DNA of 64,000 nucleotides from Gallionella sp. Lineage in GTDB: Bacteria > Pseudomonadota > Gammaproteobacteria > Burkholderiales > Gallionellaceae. The DNA lies in contig JAQTTY010000013.1 in the NCBI GenBank assembly GCA_028710525.1, positions 1 through 64,000 of the forward strand, given 5' to 3'. This document shows, one piece after another, positions 58,913-64,000 of this stretch (its first letter is position 1; each line of letters begins with the position of its first letter). The notes under the pieces are model-generated. The model worked only from the letters and a program-made list of their open reading frames with translations. It was not told where the DNA came from and did not search any database. The position numbers and the translations under genes were made by a program.

Positions 58913-59458
58913 ATGGATTTAACCGAAACACGTATAGACGGTGCGCTGATGTATGACGGTGGATTTATACAAGTGCACAAAGACAGTGTGCGTCTACCGG
59001 ACGGCACGACTAGCACACGCGAATACATCAAGCATCCCGGTGCGGTGGCGATACTGGCGCTGCTGGACAATGGCAATCTGGTGATGGAACGGCAATATCG
59101 TTATCCGCCCCAGCGCGAGTTCATCGAGCTGCCGGCTGGCAAGATAGACCACGGTGAAGATATTCTAGTCACTGCGCAGCGCGAGCTATTGGAAGAGACG
59201 GGTTATGTGGCACGTGAGTGGACGCATCTGACTACCGCTTGGCCGTGTATCGGTTATGCCGACGAGCGTATGGAGTATTTTCTGGCGCGCGGGTTGACCT
59301 TGCAGGAGCGTAAGTTGGATGAGGGCGAATTCCTCGAAGTGTTTGAATTACCCCTAAGTGATGCTATGGACTGGATCAGACAGGGCAAGATCAATGAAAG
59401 CAAGACCATCCTCGGCCTGTTCTGGCTGGAAAAGTACCTGCGCGACTGGCAGGTTTAG
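58913..59458 (+). CDS. ADP-ribose pyrophosphatase-like Nudix hydrolase
   Basis: Hydrolyses ADP-ribose and related nucleoside diphosphates. It is 181 aa. The Nudix box is complete: G-x5-E-x7-REL-x-EETG-Y, running from GKIDHGED to ELLEETGY. EFIELPAGKID before it and the following AWPCIGYADERMEYFLA resemble the NudF-type ADP-ribose pyrophosphatases. The ATG has no strong ribosome site, and the 172-bp gap upstream shows no clear promoter. Its TAG stop is in the same frame as the hemerythrin that follows. Confidence 0.88.
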   Translation: MDLTETRIDGALMYDGGFIQVHKDSVRLPDGTTSTREYIKHPGAVAILALLDNGNLVMERQYRYPPQREFIELPAGKIDHGEDILVTAQRELLEETGYVAREWTHLTTAWPCIGYADERMEYFLARGLTLQERKLDEGEFLEVFELPLSDAMDWIRQGKINESKTILGLFWLEKYLRDWQV

Positions 59459-59533
59459 CCTCATCACATAGCACCCTCAAGTTTTTCCTCCGGCTGCCGA
59501 TATAGTCTATGCAGTCGAGAGGAGGGTAGCGTC

Positions 59534-59992
59534 ATATATATACATTGGGAAAAGAGTCTGGAGTTGGGTAACGACTTGATCGATCTCCAGCATCGCATGC
59601 TGGTGCTGTTGTGTCGCAAGCTGGATATCGCCATCAAGACCCGCCAACCGGAGCAGACCATACGATGGATCATCGTTGAGCTAAAGAAATTCACCGAATT
59701 TCATTTCACCAGCGAAGAGAATCTGATGCATGAGATTGGTTATCCCAGTGTCGGTGAGCATGCGCTCATCCACACTGAGCTGCTCGTGCAACTGGACATG
59801 ATGCTGGCCAAGATCAGCCACCACCGCGAATTCCCGGAAGACTTACTGTATTTCCTGAATAAATGGCTGGTCCAGCATCTAGCTCAGGAAGACATGAAGA
59901 TCGTGGACTTCCTGCGCCTCGCCGTGCATCGCCCTATTGGTGAAGAGTTATACGAACAATATCTGCTGGCCCCGGGAAGAACCAAAACTTAG
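59534..59992 (+). CDS. Bacteriohemerythrin with no standard start codon (AUA proposed)
   Basis: A four-helix O2-binding protein with a di-iron site; all ligands are present: His in LIDLQHRML, HFTSEE, the HALIH pair and HLAQED. The family N-terminus, I-x-W-x-x-S-L-x-x-G, is encoded as IHWEKSLELGN (codons from 59540). A TTG at 59564 would cut off this part. Between the upstream in-frame TAG and TTG there is no ATG, GTG or TTG; the best-placed codon is ATA at 59534, exactly 7 bases after GGAGGG (59521-59526). A TATAGT -10-like box is at 59501-59506. With this start it has 152 aa. Confidence 0.75.
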   Translation: MYIHWEKSLELGNDLIDLQHRMLVLLCRKLDIAIKTRQPEQTIRWIIVELKKFTEFHFTSEENLMHEIGYPSVGEHALIHTELLVQLDMMLAKISHHREFPEDLLYFLNKWLVQHLAQEDMKIVDFLRLAVHRPIGEELYEQYLLAPGRTKT

Positions 59993-60005
59993 TTGGAGTA
60001 TAGAG

Positions 60006-60875
60006 ATGAAAACTGAACAAATCGCTGATATGAAGGACGCTTTGTCCAAACTTGATAGCTTGCCGGCCATGCCAGCCATCGCGCAGAAGCTGTTGCTGCT
60101 GCAACTGGATACTGATGCGGGTGAAGCAGAGTTCTTGCGTCTGATCGAACAAGACCCGCAGATCTCGGCCAAGATAATCGGTCTGTCGAACTCGCCGGTA
60201 TATGGCACGCGTCATGTCGTGTCTTTGTCGGAGGCAGTGGTGATGCTGGGTATGAATCGTGTCAAATCGGTGGCCATCGGTATCGCAGCCTTGTCTTCTC
60301 TAGGTGAGTCCTCGGACAGCAAACTCAACACTAAAGAGTTGTGGATGCACAGTTTGTCGGTAGCTTTGGCGATGAGCACCATCGCGCACGCCATGCCGGT
60401 GCGCAATCGTCCGGCAGATGATCTGTTATTCTTTGCAGGATTGATGCATGACCTAGGCTATATGGCACTTAGCCATCTCGATGTTAAAGCCAGCGACACG
60501 CTGCATGAACAATTGCAGCAGTCACCCGCTCGTATGCTATTGAAGATAGAGAAGGCGCTGTTGGGCATGACACACGCCGAGATAGGTGCGGAGTTGGCGC
60601 AGCATTGGCACCTCCCAGATGATATCGTCACAGTGATACGAGAACACCATGACGGCAGCGATTATGAGAATACCAAGATACCGGTGTTGGTGCGTTTGGT
60701 ATGGTTGTCTGAGCAGATGCTGGGTGAATTTGGGGTACACAAAACAAAAGAGACAGAAATACCAGAACAACATTGGCTGTTGTTAGGGATAGATCCTGAA
60801 GATGCTGAAGAAATCAGCAATCGTGTATGTGAAGTCGCCACCCAAGCGGGTCAGATGGCTTCTACCTTCGAGTAA
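60006..60875 (+). CDS. HDOD domain signalling protein
   Basis: A 289-aa single HDOD-domain protein (from the ATG at 60006, AGAG upstream), used in bacterial regulation including c-di-GMP and motility networks. Conserved blocks are LPAMPAIAQKLLLLQLD, DPQISAKIIGLSNSPVYG, LSEAVVMLGMNRVKSVAIG and GLMHDLGYMALSHL. The last retains an HD pair, but the other metal residues of true HD-GYP phosphodiesterases are missing, so it is probably a binding or scaffold protein. It lies 13 bp after the hemerythrin gene, so oxygen-linked control is conceivable. Confidence 0.9.
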   Translation: MKTEQIADMKDALSKLDSLPAMPAIAQKLLLLQLDTDAGEAEFLRLIEQDPQISAKIIGLSNSPVYGTRHVVSLSEAVVMLGMNRVKSVAIGIAALSSLGESSDSKLNTKELWMHSLSVALAMSTIAHAMPVRNRPADDLLFFAGLMHDLGYMALSHLDVKASDTLHEQLQQSPARMLLKIEKALLGMTHAEIGAELAQHWHLPDDIVTVIREHHDGSDYENTKIPVLVRLVWLSEQMLGEFGVHKTKETEIPEQHWLLLGIDPEDAEEISNRVCEVATQAGQMASTFE

Positions 60876-60908
60876 TACTTAAGGCCGTGCTAGCAGACGG
60901 CCTGAGTT

Positions 60909-62315
<1,407 letters not shown>

Positions 62316-62343
62316 TTACGCGAAAGCACGCCGTCGCGCAGAC

Positions 62344-63399
62344 TCAGTCGCCGCTCTTTGTGATGTGATGCAGCGTGCGGGTGGGGAAGGCGAAATCGGC
62401 ACCGTGGCGTGCCACGATGGCAGCGATCTGGAACAGAACGTCCTGCTTGACCTGATGGAACTCGGTCAGATCGGTGCAGCGCGTGAAGGCGATCACCGTG
62501 ATGTTCAGCGAGGACTCTGCCATGCTGTTGAGCGACACGACGATACGTTCTTCAGTATCGATACCTGGATGTGCACGCACCATGGTTTCGATATCAGCAA
62601 TGATGGCACTAAGCTTGGCTAAGTCTTCGTAACGTAAGCCCAGTGTCTCTTGGATGCGGCGCTTGGACATGCGTGTGGTGTTCTCCACGATGATGGAGGT
62701 GAACAAGGAGTTGGGTACATAGATGAGCGACATATTGACTGCACGTATGCTGCTTTGGCGCCAGCCTATGTGCTCGACCTTACCTTCGATCTGGCGATCT
62801 GGTGAACGGATGCTGTCACCGACATTGAAGGGGCGATCAAGATGCACCATCAGTCCGCCGAACAGATTAGCCAGCAGATCCTTTGCCGCGAAACCTACCG
62901 CGATACCACCCACACCCCCGAAGGCCAGTACGCCCGAGATGCTAAAGCCCAAAGTCTGCATCACCATCAGCGCGGCGATGACTATCACAGTGATGCGAGC
63001 GATCTTGCCCAGCACGTCTACCGTGGTGCGATCTACGGTTGCACTGGTCTGTGCGCGCAGGGTGAGCAGATTGTTGGCGACTTCACGTATCAAACGGAAT
63101 AAGAACCAAGCGATACAGATGATGAAGCCGATGTTACGTATCGGCGCCAGATATTCCAGCATCTGTTCGCCGGTCTGCTGATGGATCAGATGCAGCACGA
63201 AGCCCAGACCGCCCAGCCAGATAAAGGCTGGCAAAGGCTTGCGTGCAGCGGTGAGCAGCGCGTCGTCCCAGACAGTATCAGTCTTGGCGGTCAGTTTCTC
63301 GGCGTGATTCAGCGCGCGCAACGCGAGCATGTGCGTGACCAAGGTCGCGGCGAGGACTAGCAAGATACGGATGATTTCTGGGCTCAGGCTATTGGGCAT
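62344..63399 (-). CDS. MscS-family mechanosensitive ion channel
   Basis: A 351-aa small-conductance channel-type protein. It has about five N-terminal TM segments; the pore-lining helix is ISGVLAFGGVGGIAVGFAAKDLLANLFGG, seen in the block VLAFGGVGGIAVGFAAKD, followed by the beta-domain (LDRPFNVGDSIR) and a C-terminal alpha/beta part (about residues 260-351). YbdG- or YnaI-like proteins have similar size. It lies 61 bp upstream of purB and 12 bp after mnmA on the same strand. Confidence 0.9.
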   Translation of the reverse strand: MPNSLSPEIIRILLVLAATLVTHMLALRALNHAEKLTAKTDTVWDDALLTAARKPLPAFIWLGGLGFVLHLIHQQTGEQMLEYLAPIRNIGFIICIAWFLFRLIREVANNLLTLRAQTSATVDRTTVDVLGKIARITVIVIAALMVMQTLGFSISGVLAFGGVGGIAVGFAAKDLLANLFGGLMVHLDRPFNVGDSIRSPDRQIEGKVEHIGWRQSSIRAVNMSLIYVPNSLFTSIIVENTTRMSKRRIQETLGLRYEDLAKLSAIIADIETMVRAHPGIDTEERIVVSLNSMAESSLNITVIAFTRCTDLTEFHQVKQDVLFQIAAIVARHGADFAFPTRTLHHITKSGD

Positions 63400-63411
63400 G
63401 CGTTTCCTTAT

Positions 63412-64000
63412 TTATTTGATGATGCCGCCACCCAGGCAGATCTCGCCATCATAGGCGACCACAGATTGTCCTGGGGTGACTGCCCACTGGGCTTGTTCGA
63501 AGGCAAAGTGCGTGAGTCCGTTGTCATGCAGCCCCATGCTGCAAGCCGCATCCTCCTGACGGTAACGAGTCTTGGCGGCATAGTTGCGGCCTAGGTCGGG
63601 GGGCGCACCGCTGATCCAGTGCATGTCCAGAACCTCCAGTTCATGCTTGAGTAACAGTGGGTGGTTATGACCTTGAACGACGATTAGACGGTTACGTTCC
63701 ATATCTTTGGCGGCGACGAACCACGGTTCGCCTGAAGAAGCTTTAGCGCCACCTATGCCCAGCCCCTGACGCTGGCCTAGGGTGTAGAAGGACAGCCCCA
63801 TATGTTGTCCAACCACATGACCTTCGGGCGTGCGCATTTCGCCGGGTTGAGTGGGCAGATAACGATTTAAAAATTCGCGGAAAGGGCGCTCGCCGATGAA
63901 GCAGATGCCTGTGCTGTCCTTCTTGGCGTGGTTAGACAGGCCATGCTGTTCAGCTAGACGGCGCACTTCTGTCTTCAATATCTTGCCTAGCGGAAACATC
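63412..64000 (-). CDS. mnmA: tRNA-specific 2-thiouridylase MnmA (C-terminal part, cut by the window edge)
   Basis: Makes s2U34 in tRNAs for Glu, Gln and Lys. Only about 196 C-terminal residues are in the window; the PP-loop ATPase half lies beyond 64000. The visible start [20 protein letters not shown] is internal to the family. The conserved [16 protein letters not shown] block holds the second catalytic Cys, and [17 protein letters not shown] and [20 protein letters not shown] complete the family pattern. The truncation is due to the window edge, not a mutation. Confidence 0.95.
   Translation of the reverse strand, partial: MFPLGKILKTEVRRLAEQHGLSNHAKKDSTGICFIGERPFREFLNRYLPTQPGEMRTPEGHVVGQHMGLSFYTLGQRQGLGIGGAKASSGEPWFVAAKDMERNRLIVVQGHNHPLLLKHELEVLDMHWISGAPPDLGRNYAAKTRYRQEDAACSMGLHDNGLTHFAFEQAQWAVTPGQSVVAYDGEICLGGGIIK

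Overview
This window is a gene-dense piece of bacterial chromosome, almost certainly from a betaproteobacterium and probably a Nitrosomonadales/Gallionellaceae-type organism. The support is the end of an rRNA operon next to carAB, the order greA / yhbY-rlmE-ftsH-folP-glmM, clpS-clpA-gluQ, tpiA-secG-tRNA-Leu-nuoA to nuoN, a monomeric isocitrate dehydrogenase and aroE-mtgA. The genus is inference from gene order and protein character; no search was run. There is no prophage, transposase, integrase or CRISPR array. No gene-free stretch exceeds about 300 bases.

Layout. 1-10.5 kb: the 3' end of a 5S rRNA and its terminator, then carAB with a clear sigma-70 promoter and a leader hairpin, greA, divergent yhbY/rlmE, ftsH, folP and glmM. 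10.5-17.4 kb: gluQ, clpA and clpS on the minus strand, a cold-shock gene with a structured leader, monomeric icd and rluE. 17.4-24.2 kb: a small exported protein, the pstSCAB phosphate transporter behind a Pho box, an arsR-arsC-acr3 arsenic cassette and a small orphan protein. 24.2-30.1 kb: divergent mgtE and a CorA-like gene that share an N-terminal domain, a PAS-PAS-GGDEF-EAL protein and mtgA. 30.1-35.5 kb: an inverted-repeat element, aroE, a zinc-type uptake cluster (small Cys/His protein, outer-membrane protein, ZnuA-like, ZnuB-like) with no ATPase gene, and htpX. 35.5-41.4 kb: an Ala-rich lipoprotein, roxA plus an unknown protein, bcp-slyD, panC-panD, tpiA, secG and tRNA-Leu(GAG). 41.4-57.3 kb: the complete 14-gene NADH dehydrogenase I operon, followed 21 bp later by a membrane class III adenylate cyclase. 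57.3-64 kb: NfeD/SPFH pair, Nudix hydrolase, a hemerythrin without a normal start codon, an HDOD protein, purB, an MscS-type channel and a truncated mnmA.

How the genes fit together. Most are housekeeping: pyrimidine/arginine precursor and folate synthesis, cell wall, proteolysis, respiration and pantothenate. The accessory interest lies in metal and phosphate handling (pst, ars, mgtE/CorA, znu) and in signalling (c-di-GMP, cAMP, hemerythrin/HDOD). The observations most worth a second look are: the CorA-like protein with an MgtE-type N-domain and a GMS instead of GMN signature, encoded divergently from MgtE itself; a terminator-like hairpin just upstream of the cold-shock gene's ribosome site; a hemerythrin gene whose only well-placed start is AUA; a GGDEF domain that keeps its signature but has lost neighbouring conserved residues; and a dispersed-repeat-like sequence read in frame inside nuoL.
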